Positions 12,471 to 24,740 are shown, counted from the first letter of the stretch. The stretch is 64,000 bases of DNA from Stomorhina lunata (GCA_933228675.1 OW121743.1:13797371-13861370), one strand, 5' to 3'. Program-made: numbers and translations. Notes: generated by a model not told the origin, from the letters alone.

Positions 12471-12552
12471 AAGGTGCTGTGGCTTAGTTAGTTAGCACAT
12501 CGTCAGCATAACATATCATACTTAGCCTGGGTTCGATCCCCGATCAAAGTAA
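12471..12552 (+). other. tRNA-like sequence with Pol III A and B boxes (SINE head or tRNA pseudogene)
   Basis: The A-box-like TGGCTTAGTTAG (12480-12491) forms a plausible D arm with TTAGCAC, and the B box GGTTCGATCCC (12530-12540) is perfect. The anticodon arm does not fold cleanly and the T-stem and acceptor pairing are weak, so I do not call a functional tRNA. A tRNA-derived SINE or a decayed tRNA gene fits best. Confidence 0.5.
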
Positions 12553-12958
12553 CATACATTTTTGAAATTTTTCATTACAACAGCATCTTTCATCGGCGTT
12601 AAGCCTATAGCAATAACACGCAGTCGATGTAAAAAAAATAAAAATTGGCTGTAGAACAATAAGTTTAAAATAATGCATCTAAACAACAACGACTAATAAA
12701 AAGCTTTATCTCTCCATTTCACGACCTTTCTACTATGCTCTTTCCAAAGAAGGTAACCCAATTTCGTTTCGGATTTAATAAGGATAACTGACATTTGGAG
12801 ACTTTGTATTTGCCAATTTTGATTGTATGACTATGACATTTATAAAAATAAACCATAATTTAACTTTGACATTGGTGCGGTATATACCGGCACGTTCAGT
12901 TCCTGCGAATTTGGCGTCGTTTACAGTTTTGTCTGCGAATGGGTTAAAACAGGATTTA

Positions 12959-14224
12959 AAAAATTTTTCTATAGAAAAATTTTAGATAAACAATTTTTTC
13001 TGCAAAAAAATTTCCAATAAAAAAATCTTTTTAAGAAAAATTTTAGATACAAAATTTTTTCTATAGACGAATTTTCGATAAAAAAATTTTTCTATAGAAA
13101 AATTTTAGACAAAAAATTTTTTCAATAGAAAAATTTTCGATAAAAAATTTTTTGTATAGAAAAATTTTCGATAAGAAATTTTTTGTATAGAAAAATTTTC
13201 GATAAAAAATTTTTTCTATAGAAACATTTTCGATAAAAAATGTTTCTATAGAAAAATTGTGTATAAATTTTTTTTTTTTATAGAAAAATTTTCAATAAAA
13301 AAAAATTTTTTATAGAAAAATTTTCGATAACAAATTTTTTTTATAGAAAAATTTTCGATAAAAATTTTTCCATAAAAAATTTTTTCTATGGAAAAATTCT
13401 ATAGAAAAATTTTCGATAAAAATTTTTTTCTATAGAAAAATTTTCGATAAAAAAGTTTTCGAAAAACAGATATTTTCTAAAGAAAATTTTTCGATACAAA
13501 ATTTTTTCTATGGGAAAATTCCATAGAAAAATTTTCGATAAAAAATTTTTTCTATAGAAAAATTTTCAATAAAAATTTTTTTCTATAGAAAAATTTTCGA
13601 TAAAAAATTTTTTCTATTGAAAAATTTTCGATAAAAAATTTTTTCTATAAAAAATTATTCGATAAAAAATTTTCGATAAAAAAAAATTTTTTTCTATAGA
13701 AAAATTTTTTTTTCTATAGAAAATTTTTCGATAAAAATCTTTTTCTATAGAAACATTTTCGATAAAAAAATGTTTCTATAGAAAAATTGTATATAAACAT
13801 TTTTTTATAGAAAAAATTTCGATAACAAATTTTTTTTTTATAGAAAAATTGTCGATAAAAAATTTTTTCTATAGAAAAATTTTCGATAAAAATTTTTTTC
13901 TATAGAAAAATTTTTTTATCGAAAGAAAAAAATTTTTCTATAGACAAATTTTCGATAAAAAATTTTTTCTTTAGAAAATTTTTTGATAAAAAATTTTTTC
14001 TATAGAAAAATTTTCGATAAAAAATTATTTCTATAGAAAAATATTGGATCAGCATTTTTTTCTATAGAAAAAATTTTTTTTCTATAGAAAAATTTTGCGA
14101 TAAACATTTTTTTCTATAAAAAATTTTTTCTGTAGAAAAATTTTCGATAAAATATTTTTTCTATGGAAAAATTTTTGATAAAAAAAATTTCTATAGAAAC
14201 ATTTTCGATAAAAAAAAAATTTCT
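12959..14224. repeat. 31-bp satellite array B (spacer ATTTTCGATAAAAAATT)
   Basis: About 40 tandem units pairing TTTTCTATAGAAAA with an AT-rich spacer that is itself close to palindromic (AATTTTCGATAAAAATT). Units vary in length from homopolymer slippage, and the array is more diverged than A, so probably older. Confidence 0.93.
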
Positions 14225-15780
14225 CTCAGATCTCTTTGTTTTACCACTTTTTATATCTCTCTCATTTTCCACAATTATTTCTCTCTTAAACTACTTATGC
14301 TGTTTTGAAATTAACTTATAAATTTTCTCTCTCTCTCTCTCTTTTATCTCACCCATGCTCTCTTTACTGTTAATGGAAGACACCGTAAGAAATTATTGCT
14401 ATTAATTATAATTTGTTTATATATAAAAACAATATTTTTCTTATAGTTTGTGTCTTTTTTAATAGAAATTTATTTTTTTTGAAATAAGAAAACAAATCGA
14501 AAAAAGATTGAAAGGTTTTAACCTAGAGAAAAAACACCAACTTTATACAAGAAAAAATCTTAAAAATAATACAAAAAAAAAAAATTATATATAAATTTTT
14601 TAACAAATATATTAGTGAAATTTATTAAGACAACAAAATAAAACAATCAAACAAAAAATTAGATAAAACGAAGGCAATATTTTTGGAGGTTGAGAACACA
14701 AAAAAAAATTCCACTGAAAACTACTAAACATATGAAACTAGAAAAAAGAAATCATTTTAAAAGTTTTTTAATATTTAACATTAAGAAATTAAGAAAAATA
14801 TAATTTTCTTATTTTATAAAGTTTCAAAATCTTTTTATAAAAATCTAAATTTCAAATTTTTCCAACAAAAATTTTTTTTTTAAATTCTCTTAAAATTTCT
14901 CAAAAGTACAAAATTTCTGTTTTCGTACTTTAAGAACAAAATGTACTAGATCGGCTTTTCGCCGGCTTAGTCTTGAAAATATTCGAAAGTTCACTAAAAT
15001 TTAAAATTTTTTTGACAATTTTTTGATTAGACTAAAGCCATTTATACAAAAAAAACTCCTATCAAGAGTTTAGAAAAACTGTCTCTTAATAAAATATTTC
15101 TCTTATAAACTTTTCTCTTATTATTAACAAAGAAAAAATATCAGACTTAAAGAAAATATATGACATGATTTAAACAAAAATTTAACGAAATTTATAATGC
15201 AATATACAATATTTAATATTATACAAAAAATGAAAATAATAAAAAAAGAATACAAAAAAAATATTATTATATAAATGGATGTGTCTGTAAATTATTTATA
15301 TACATACATATAAAATATATATATAAATTTTATATATAAATATTTATATATATAAATGTGCTATATACACTAAAATTATACTTAATTACCAAACAAAAGA
15401 AGAAAAGTGAAATCATAGTTTTTAGTATTAAATGTGACAAAAAACATGAAAACGGTGGAAGAAGATATGATAGAAAAATAATAAGACAAATTATGAAGAA
15501 TTTTAATAAAAAAAATGGAATTTCATTCAACGATTATTTAGTAAAAACAAATTATTGAAAATAAAATAATTATTATAAATGAAAAGATGGATAAAATGTG
15601 AAAGGAGATTTAATGGTTTAAACACAAATTTAAAATTAATATTTAATAATTTTTATTTTAAATTCTTTAAATAAACAAACAATTTTTCTCAGTGTACAAC
15701 AGCTGTTTTTCTTAAGAGTATAAGTGTATCATAAACAAATCGTCAATCGTTCTTTGGCCAACATAAAAATTTCTCTTTAA
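14225..15780. other. AT-rich noncoding stretch with CT microsatellite
   Basis: A (CT)n run sits at about 14321-14342, followed by A/T-rich low-complexity DNA with TATATA runs at 15295-15360. No gene is seen; the overlapping open frames at 15330-15558 on both strands are low-complexity artefacts. Confidence 0.5.
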
Positions 15781-15782
15781 CT

Positions 15783-15936
15783 TGTTTGCCTTTGCTTGTG
15801 CTTTTGAATGGAGAGAGAGAGAGAGAGAGTTCGTAGCTTGTAGAGAGATAAAAGCTCGAATTTATTCTAGCACTTAATTCGAGCTTTTAACTCTCTATAA
15901 GCTACTCACATTCTCTCTATTAAAAAGCACAAGCAA
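15783..15936. repeat. long hairpin, arms about 70 bp
   Basis: The left arm begins GCTTGTGCTTTTGAATGGAG and continues through a GA-rich run, GTAGCTTGTAGAGAG and AAAGCTCGAATT. The right arm mirrors it with AATTCGAGCTTTTAACTCTC, ATAAGCTAC, ATTCTCTCTATT and AAAAAGCACAAGC. The loop is about ten bases. It is imperfect, with mismatches spread along the stem, so it could be a foldback MITE or a structured RNA. Confidence 0.75.
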
Positions 15937-15967
15937 GTAAACGTATACGCATAAGATCTATCTAAAG

Positions 15968-17125
15968 TTTTTGTCAAAAATGTTTCTATAGAAAATTTTT
16001 GTCAAAAATTTTTCTATAGAAAATTTTTGTCAAAAATTTTTCTATAGAAAATTTTTGTCAAACATTTTTCTATAGAAAATTTTTGTCAAAAATTTTTCTA
16101 TAGAAAATTTTTGTCAAAAAATTTTTATAGAAAATTTTTATAAAAAATTTTTCTATAGAAAATTTTTATCAAAAATTTTTCTATAGAAAATTTTTATCAA
16201 AAATTTTTCTATAGAAAATTTTTATCAAAAATTTTTCTATAGAAAATTTCTATTAAAAAGTTTTCTATAGAAAATTTTTATTAAAAACTTTTCTATAGAA
16301 AATTTTTATCAAAAATTTTTCTACAGAAAATTTGTGTCAAAAACTTTTCTATAGAAAATTTTTGTCAAAAATTTTTCTATAGAAAATTGTTGTCAAAAAT
16401 GTTTCTATAGAAAATTTGTATCAAAAATTTTTCTATAAAAAATTTTTATTTAAAATTTTTCTATGAAAAATTTTTATCAAAAATTTTTCTATAGAAAATT
16501 TTTATCAAAAATTTTTCTATAGAAAATTTTTATCAAAAATTTTTCTATAGAAAATTTTTATATAGAAAATTTTTATCAAACATTTTTCCATAGAAAATTT
16601 TTATCAAAAATTTTTCTATAAAAAATTTTTATTAAAAATTTTTCTATGAAAAATTTTTATCAAAAATTTTTCTATAGAAAATTTTTATCAAAAACTTTTC
16701 TATAGAAAATTTTTATCAAAAATTTTTCTTTACAAAATTTTTATCAAAAATTTTTCTATAGAAAATTTTTATCAAAAATTTTTCTATAGAAAATTTTTAT
16801 CAAAAATTTTTCTATAGAAAATTTTTATCAAAAATTTTTCTATAGAAAATTTTTATCAAAAATTTTTCTATAGAAAATTTTTATCAAAAATTTTTCTATA
16901 GAAAATTTTTATCAAAAATTTTTCTATAGAAAATTTTTATCAAAAATTTTTCTATAGAAAATTGTTGTCAAAAATTTTTCTATAGAAAATTTTTGTCAAA
17001 AATTTTTTTATAGAAAATTTTTGTCAAAAATTTTTTTATAGAAATTTTTTATCAAAAAGTTTTCTATAGAAAATTTTTATCAAAAAGTTTTCTATAGAAA
17101 ATTTTTTTTATCAAAAATGTTGCTG
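15968..17125. repeat. 28-bp satellite array C (spacer TTTTTATCAAAAAT)
   Basis: About 41 tandem units of 28 bp: the same TTTTCTATAGAAAA core with a 14-bp spacer TTTTTATCAAAAAT (TTTTTGTCAAAAAT in the outer units). Subtype order along the array (G-type at both edges, A-type in the middle) is what expansion from the centre would leave. Confidence 0.95.
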
Positions 17126-17660
17126 TAAAATGGATTTGGGTTTGTTTCTTGCTTATTTTCTTTTTGTCTTTTCTTTAACGAAACGGCACCAACGAATTCT
17201 ATTAACATCCAAATTCCAACTGAATTGTTTTAATACTCATTTTCACGAGTTCTATTAATGATCGTGGTATTTACGAAAATTAAAAAAATTCATCGGCTAC
17301 TGGTGGTATGGGCTGTCTACTTCGGGTTATCACTGATCATATTTAGAAAGTAATGAGTTTTCCTATAGATCATGTCCGAATTTACTAGGATTTTTGTCTC
17401 TGAAAAGTTTGTGACAAAGGCAGTGAAGAATCATTGATATTTATTGAGTAAAAATTAACTTTTTTCATTGTTTCTTAAATGCTGAAGGTAATCGCTAAAT
17501 ATTTAAGAGAGATTTAGATTTGTTGCCAAAGAGAAAGTCAATTATGTATAGGCTTTGATCAAAGAATTTAAGACTATTATATCTCGGCATTCGTTAGAGA
17601 AAATTAAACTATAATCGTAAGATGGCAAGGGTTTGGTAGTGATCAAAATCTAAAATTAGT
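17126..17660. other. unique noncoding sequence
   Basis: Nothing recognisable: no frame of useful length, no known repeat blocks, ordinary AT content for the window. Confidence 0.4.
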
Positions 17661-17668
17661 TGACATAT

Positions 17669-17766
17669 TCAGCCTTTTTACGAGTGTCAAAGTCGTATCT
17701 TTGACTACGATAGTATCGTATTAGATTAAAGAAGATACGACTTTATCACTCATAATAAGGCTGAAG
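17669..17766. ncRNA. 98-nt hairpin, pre-miRNA-like in shape
   Basis: The left arm, TTCAGCCTTTTTACGAGTG then AAAGTCGTATCTTT, pairs with the right arm, AAAGAAGATACGACTTT then CACTCATAATAAGGCTGAA, around a loop that itself holds TACGATAGTATCGTA. Size and pairing resemble an insect pre-miRNA, but a small foldback element would look the same. The mature arm is not recognised. Candidate only. Confidence 0.4.
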
Positions 17767-17959
17767 TTATAATAATTGGATATTCAAAAGAGCAACGATC
17801 TAGAGATTTGACTATCAGATGATATTTTAATCCCCACTGTTGTCAATCTGCCAATTTTTTAATGGCCAAATTTTAGTCCCAAACAGATAGTCTGATCTAG
17901 TCAAAGACTCTCATAAATATAAAGACTTTCATAAATATATATTTAATTATAACGTCATA

Positions 17960-18770
17960 GTCCTTAATAAATTCATGAATAGGTGTACGTTGAATGATAT
18001 TGCTGAGTGTAATTGTGTGGCAGAATGTGAGGACTGGAAGCATGTGTTACTCGGACATAAGGAGTTTAGAAGGTTGAGGATAGTTAGGACTCGGGACGAT
18101 TATGACGTGATTGTAGTGTTTTGCACCCAGGATAGAGTGAGAAGTGAGAATGAGTATGTTTTAGTGGTGTTCAGTAGGAGAAGAATGCGTTCTTCGAGTG
18201 CTAGACAGTAATACGATTTTGGGTGAATGGGCTCCCTTGGGGTCCTACACGACCCACCCGGTGTTCTTGGGAGAATACCTGGTCTTCTGGAGCTGAGTCG
18301 GATCCCGGGAAGACTGTTCATTCCCAAAAATGTGTTAGGGATAAATTAGGTGGTCATGTGTTGTGTTAATGTGTGCTTGAGGGAACTAGTCCTTAGCCTT
18401 TTTTAGGGGCATTTACTAGTAGTGGCTTATCCACGAAGACCGCCCTGAGACTTTGTATGGTACCACGGGAGCTAGAAGCCCCTGGATCTTCGGTTTCAGC
18501 CTGACTATTGGTGGGGCCCCTGTTGGGAGCATCGTGGTTATACCCAAAATCGAGGGTAGAACATAAGTTCCATGTGGAGTTGTATTGCAAACGGATGCCT
18601 TATCCATGGACCGGAACGAGGTTAGATAGCTCCGCCCTTACCAAAGGGGCAACCTTGTCCAAAAGGGATGGTTTCAATTTGGTACGGATGTATATCCGGG
18701 CGCTGGTGGACGTATTTTTACCACCCGGTATTGAGAGCACCGTGGTATAGGACTGTACGGCAGTGTGTCC
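17960..18770. other. GC-richer island of unknown origin
   Basis: Base composition jumps to roughly half G+C between about 18000 and 18770, against about 30% around it. The sequence is complex, not tandem. Open frames of 63-80 codons exist on both strands (for example 17975-18211 plus, 18393-18590 minus, 18508-18750 plus), but none shows a motif I recognise. A transposon 5' UTR or gag-like relic, or foreign sequence, are the candidates. No function assigned. Confidence 0.45.
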
Positions 18771-19116
18771 ACATTAAACCGCGACTTTGATAACTTCATA
18801 GTTACATTGCCCAGAAAAACACTTATAAATCTGTTGTGAGTTAAGTTAAAGATTAGCTATTGGAGCCAAATAAAAGAGGGTTAAGAAGGGAATCTAATGG
18901 AACTCAAAACAGTCGAAAATTGACATTGGCCCTTCTAGCACCAAGCCACAGAATTCTAACCATGTAAACAACTTAAAAAGAACCATGTTTTTAGATGTCG
19001 TAAAAGTTACGAGATTTTACGATCTAGGGTCAAGCAACTAAAGATTTAGACCAATTATTACTTCGAACTTTATATAATCAAGAATTTCTGGAACTAAGAT
19101 AGTGGATATGTTTCCT

Positions 19117-19315
19117 ATGTCTTCAATAAAGGTATCAGTGTCAAAAGGTTTTGCTACTGGATGGGGCTTCAAAAAAGTCTCGGAATAGCTTTCATAGCCA
19201 ACCTTTATACTAACGCCAATTTGCGAATGCTAAGAAAACCTATCCACTTTCTTCAATAAAGGTATCATTGTCAATAGATTTTCGTACTGGATGGGGCTTC
19301 AAGAAGTCTCGGAGA
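19117..19315. repeat. two direct copies of a ~70-bp segment
   Basis: CTTCAATAAAGGTATCA, then GTCAA, then GTACTGGATGGGGCTTCAA and AAGTCTCGGA occur at about 19117-19190 and again at 19248-19315, some 130 bp apart. No gene is seen across 18771-20320; the sequence looks like decayed repeat DNA. Confidence 0.7.
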
Positions 19316-20328
19316 AAATATTGCAGTAACAAAGAAGTTTGATATCATCTTATCTCCATTTACTTCTTGATAATACAGAGACACAAGAAAGGAACTGCAG
19401 GAGTAAATGATCTCTTTCTTTCCTCACATTGCCATTCCGACAAGCCAGAAAATCTAAATATGGTCAAGGGAACTTTATAAAATATTGATGAAACTCTTGT
19501 CTATATAATAGCATTATAGTGAACTTCAAAACATTACACTTAAGAATTAGGAACGTAAACCTCTGACAGTCCATCCAACAACAAAGACGAATCCACATTG
19601 AGTTCCGAGACGAAAATGCCGCTGGCTTAGGAAGTCATCAGAGGATATCACTATAATGTTCATCGACTAAAGCTATTAGGGCAAGGGACCTTTTAGTAGA
19701 CCTGCTCATACACTTTGAAATTAGAACTTAAGGTCATATCTGAAGCTAAATAAGACGTCTGATAAATGTTAGATATGATTGGAATGTCTTTGTTTTAGTC
19801 CTATGTCATTTTTGGGAATAAAAGGTAAAAGTATATATATAGCTCCGGAAGATCAAAATACTGACACATTCGCTGCTTATAACTAACGGGAGTAAATCTC
19901 TAGAGTTTTCAAAACTTTAGACATTATTTTTTAATAATAATAAAACTTTGTCTGCTTATAGTTGCATATTTTTAAGTTATATCGCTTTAAAGACAAATAT
20001 ATATTTTAAAAAATATGCATCAATCCCAAATAAAAATATATGGGATAACAAGCATAATATTTACCATTTTCTTCACTTCTCATCCTAATAAGTACAAATT
20101 ATATGATTTTTTTAGTTTTGGCATTTGATATCAAGACAAAGATTTGGTTGATATTTGCTATTTTTGGATTTTGGATCATTTTTAGGCCATTAGCTCTTTA
20201 GCAGATATTTCACTTTGGAGGATAATATGACAGTTATGTTCAGGAGAATACCAAAGTTTGTCATTTTTGTATTCTTTCTTAAAAGTAGATATTTTAGAAA
20301 GGCTTTTATCAAAAATTTTGGGATATCA

Positions 20329-20418
20329 AACATTTAATCAAAATGTGTATTGCACTTAAATCCCAATTTATTGCAATTATTTATTATTGTAATAAATAGT
20401 TTTTGGTAAAAACAAAAT
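20329..20418 (+). repeat. inverted-repeat partner, left copy
   Basis: GGATATCAAA, TGTATTGCACTTAA, TCCCAATTTATTGCAATTA and TTTATTATTGTAATAAATAG run in the same order as the reverse complement of 24883-24973, with roughly 85% identity by eye. The two copies face each other across 4.5 kb that contains the Jockey-type LINE. Confidence 0.75.
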
Positions 20419-21583
20419 ACCTTTTTTCAATGCGTTAGTTTACATATTTTAAAAAGTTGCATAAATATGCAATTTTATATAATTATTCCTGATTCTAGAA
20501 TTTGTTTTAAACCATTATCTTCAAACTTTTCATTGAAATTAACCAAAACAAAAATTTCCTAAATTAGCACAAAACATAACCACAAATTTAACGCTCCCGC
20601 CCTTGAAAAAACACTCAAAAAAAAAAACTAACAAAAAATCAAATTATAATGTTTTACATTAATTTTAATAGAGAGAAAACTAAAAAAATTGGATATAATC
20701 GAGTCATGTTAAAATAAAATTCTTAACAGAAAAAAATAAAATAGCTTCCAAAAACATTAAAAATTTATATGAAAAAAAACTTCACATTTTTTAAAGACCC
20801 CCCCCCCCAAAAAAAAAAAGAAAAAAAATATAAATATAAATAGTTTAATAAGTGTTTAAAGAAATATTTTAGAAAAAAATCCCCCCAAAAAAATCATAAT
20901 TAAAAAAATTTTAAGTTAAATAGAAATTTTTTTCATAGAAAATTTATACGCGCAAAATTGATATTAAATAAAATTAATTATATTATTAATTAATATAAAA
21001 AAAATGCCAGGTGCAAATAAGATAATTTATAGATAAAAATTGATATGAATTAATTAAGTATATATAAAAAAAATAATTTTTAGTAGTTTTTTAGACTCTA
21101 ATGGTAGTCGTTTAAATTTTATATAAAAAAATTATAGACGAAAAAAATCTTAAGTTTTTTTTATAAAAAAAACCAAAAGCTTGAGTTTTTTGATAAAAAT
21201 TTTAATATTTTTAAAAATTAAAATTAAGAACATAAGAAGGAGCTAAAATTAATAATAAAGTGAAGAAAAATTAAGAAAAAAAAATTCTAAAAATTCAAAA
21301 GAAAAATTATTCACACTTAATCCCAGTCTATCTATTAATACACAATTTATCGAGGATAGCCAATTCCTCGACACGTTTCGATGGTTGGTTAGGCCATCAT
21401 CTCTTTATCTACACACACTCTCTCTCTCTCTCTGTTGCTGTTAACTTCAGATAACCCATTTGCACAACGTATGGGTGAGTCTGTTCTTGATTATGTGAGA
21501 ATGTATTGGAACATGTATGAATATTCGTAAGCCGCATTATTAGTGTAATCGACGACAGCTGCTCTTTGTTTACATCTGCAGAA
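20419..21583. other. AT-rich noncoding stretch
   Basis: Poly(A)- and poly(C)-interrupted low-complexity DNA (a C8 run at 20801-20808), then a (CT)n microsatellite near 21417-21434. No gene is seen. Confidence 0.45.
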
Positions 21584-21820
21584 AATGCTAGAAACTTCCT
21601 TCTCTACTATAAAAGGCTGACAAATTGATATCGTGACAGGGTTTTTATTGAGACGCGTATAAGAGAACAGTCAAGTGTCTTTAAGTGGTTAACTCTAAAG
21701 ATAATAAAAATATAACTTTGTAAAACGACATAAAGTGTATTCATTTTGTTTTCGGTTGTTTGCGAAAAGAATTTCTTCCAGGTTTTTAAAGGAAAAAGTA
21801 ACAATATTTTATCTCGATCT
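21584..21820 (+). repeat. dispersed repeat carrying a core promoter-like block, copy 2
   Basis: Plus-strand counterpart of 865-1102. Order: GCTAGAAACTTCC, CTTCTCTACTATAAAAGG with TATAAAA at 21608-21614, GAGACGCGTATAAGAGAACA, TTTTGTTTTCGGTTGTTTGC, CCAGGTTTTTAAAGGAAAAA and CAATATTT. GAAACTTC upstream of the TATA box resembles one heat-shock-element dyad (GAAnnTTC). It may be an LTR core or a duplicated promoter with leader. No protein follows in either copy. Confidence 0.6.
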
Positions 21821-22039
21821 CAGTCGAGCCAGAACGGCTCTTGTTTTCCGCGGCAAGTTCTTTTCTTCTTCGGCTGTGGGTGACCTCCTAATATAACATT
21901 CATGCGATAACCTCGGGAAAGATTTCAACTGTGTGATGTTAAAGTTTGGACGATTTCTCCGATGACATCCCAAAAAGAACTGCTAAGGTAGCATAATGTT
22001 GCGTTCCTTTACTGATGGTGATCTTTGTTTTCTCATAAA

Positions 22040-24740
22040 GATGATGTAACAAAGTAATTTGTAGGCTGTCTGTTATTGTTCTAAGGCTAAATTTGGGCAA
22101 CATTGGATATTTCTCCACTGAGTGACGCTGACCACACCGAAGCAGCATTTGCCACTGACTGCTTTAAGTGCTTTAAGAACCTTGTTTCTACATCTTAGTT
22201 GTGGCAAAGTGCTGATTAAATAAAAAGGCTGTCGCGGGTATCTCCCAGGATTTTCGGGTGGTTCACTGTAGAAGTTGGTACACCATCGAATTCGAAGCTA
22301 AACTGTAGACTTACTTCTTTTAGTAAATAGTAAATAGGATTATTGAGGCTTTAGTTATTTGTATCTTCAGGTTATGTCCAGTGAAGATAATATTAAGATA
22401 ACGATTCACCTTAAAGCATACGTCTTCCACATTATGGCCAGTCGCCATTATTGTGCAGTCGTCCGCACATGTGAGGTGAAGCTGGAAGTTTAGAGATGAA
22501 TAAGTTAAACAGGAGTGGCGAAAGGATGAGGAACTCGCCGTTTTACTCCGCAATGTTTTGACCTTTTGATCTGTCAAGCGCCACAGGACCGTTCTTTAAC
22601 AAGGCCTCTGCTGGCTTAAGCCTTGTGCGATCTGATTAGTAATGGCTATTAATGGTGGTGCTAGGCATTTTGTGGAATCCATTCTAGTGGCGAGCTGCTG
22701 GTAGTTGGCTGGTCAGCTGGGTGATTAGCAGAGCCTAGTATGTCTTCGCGACTGGTGACAGGAGTGATATCGGTCTATACAATGATCATTCTACTTATAT
22801 TCCAGACATCGACTAGTATAGCCTCATTATACCTGATGTCTGGAATATAAGTAGAGTGATCCCAATCCAAAAACCTGTGAAACACGCGAATAAAGGGTCA
22901 TTGTACAGAATGATATCCCTCCTGTCATAGACAAATTTGGGACATCTGTCAAAAACATTAACATTGAAATTCCGTCAGAGTCACTTCGCTTAGAAGGCTT
23001 AGCAGTACGGATGGCCTTTGCAACTTCAGCGGGCGAGACTGAGAGATCATGCAGCTTGCAAACAAATCCCCTTTTTGCCTTGTCTCTCTCAGGGTGCTCA
23101 ATAAATAATCAGCTAAAAGCACGCGAGCACGCTTTAGGGTCAGATATGCTATTGTCGGCAAACTTAATCGCGACCCGCTCATCCTTCATCATTTAAATTC
23201 CGTCAAGTCCAATTTATTTAGAAGGCTTAACTGTACGGATGGAATTTGCAACTTCAGAGGGAGTAAAAAGTTGAGGTGGGTTCGAGTCTGAGAGATCATG
23301 CAGCTTGCGAACAATACTCATTTCCGCCTTGTTTCTTCAGGGATGCTAAATAAATAATCGGCTAAAAGCACTCGTGCACGCTTCCGGGTGTTGTTGGCAA
23401 ACTTTATCACGAACCGATCATCCTTCAACATTGAAATTCCGTCAGGGCCAATTCTCTTAGAAGGCTTAGCTGCAGGGATGGTCTTGCAACTTTAACGTGA
23501 GTAGAAAGTTGTGGTGGGTCTGAGACTGGGAGATCATGCAGCATGTGATCAATACTTCTTTTCGCCTTGTCTCTCCCGGGGTGCTTAATAAATACTCGGC
23601 TAAAAGCACACGAGCACGCCATATCCAAACCAAATGTTGTTATAGGCAAACTTTATCGCAATCTGATCATCCTTTTTCATAGGGTTCGAGAGAGATCGAG
23701 TAGTGGACCACAACTTACTTATTTCTATGCCAAGGTTGCAGTTCTTTAAATGATCAAGCCAACGGTTCAACCTGGTGATATCACGGTTTAGCTGGAAGAT
23801 CCTAGGATCATTATGGTTGGAATTGTGCTTATCTCTGGTGTTGTTGGCAAACTTTATCACGACCCGATCATAGGGTTCGAAAGAGGTGCGTAGGGTTTGA
23901 GAGAGATCGAGCAGTGGACCATAACTTACTTATTTCTGTGCCAAGGTTGCAGTTATTCAAATTATCAAGCCAACGGTCCCTCTTGTCCTCATTTACTAAC
24001 CAGCTCATATCACTGTTCAGCTGGACCATTCTAGTATCATCTTGGTTGGCATTGTGGATCGCATCATGCTCCTCTGCTAATCCCACCGCTTCTAATGGAA
24101 AGTTTGGCCTCACTACGGGTATTCTACCAGCAGGAATAAAGCGAGTGTCTGCAGCGTTAATGGTATGCGTAACTTTCTCTCTGCTTCGTGCATGTTAGAG
24201 GGCGATTGAAGATCTCTGAACTGGCGGTCGGTGAATTCTCTGAAGCTGTTTCCGTAAGCTTTCTCCTGGTTTATGTCTGTATGACATTTGGAGGTGATGA
24301 AATCGTTTGGTCGCTTTAGTTTAACGATCATGGGTGGTCTGAAGCTAAAATATAACTGCAATAGTTATGTCAGCATAACTGGCGCAATTAGCCATAAATC
24401 CGAGTGGGGAATCGTCATTTAAAGTGAATATGGTGGTCTAATCCATCTGTTCCGCACTTTTTTGATCTTCCCTTAGAAAGATCATGATGCACATTAAAGT
24501 CCTCCAGAACCAGCAGTGTTTCTGATGTCGGGGAGGTAACCTCTTGGACAACTGTTTACAGGCGGATTTAGATATTATAGAGTTTTTACTTCGTATACCC
24601 TGATCTGACAGCAATACCTTGAGCCTCAATGTATTGATCTTATTGGACAACTGATTACTGGCGGAATTTCGACATTATAGTGTTCTAAATTCGTATTCCC
24701 TGATCCATACCTTCCCTGAAGATTCTTCAAATCTATCGAA
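22040..24740 (-). mobile_element. Jockey-type LINE, scrambled and dead
   Basis: Minus-strand pieces in biological order are as follows. An endonuclease end near 24350-24550 reads MANCASYADITI-like. The linker (24360-23660) contains FREFTDRQF, HEAERK, RPNFPLEAV and NNCNLGTEISKLWST. A linker-to-RT block contains FADN, AFSWLFIEHPERDKAKR and EVAKAIRTAKPSK..DGISML; it is present in about three consecutive diverged copies (23660-22960). RT palm and thumb (22600-22050) contain SPLLFNLFISKLP, ADDCTIMATGHNVEDVCFK and VNHPKILG. The intervening RT part, PDVWNISRVIPIQKP..YRMISLLS, lies at about 22830-22920 on the opposite strand. Many stops and frameshifts. Jockey-clade order is clear; this copy cannot be active. 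Confidence 0.85.
22766..22862. repeat. inversion-junction palindrome inside the LINE
   Basis: GATCATTCTACTTATATTCC..GACATC near 22783 is mirrored by GATGTCTGGAATATAAGTAG near 22837, with about 24 bases between. To its left the LINE reads on the minus strand; to its right an RT piece reads on the plus strand. This marks a local inverted duplication. Confidence 0.75.

Noticed and set aside
12471..12552. Functional tRNA gene
   Set aside because: Good A and B boxes, but the anticodon arm and the acceptor and T stems do not pair properly.
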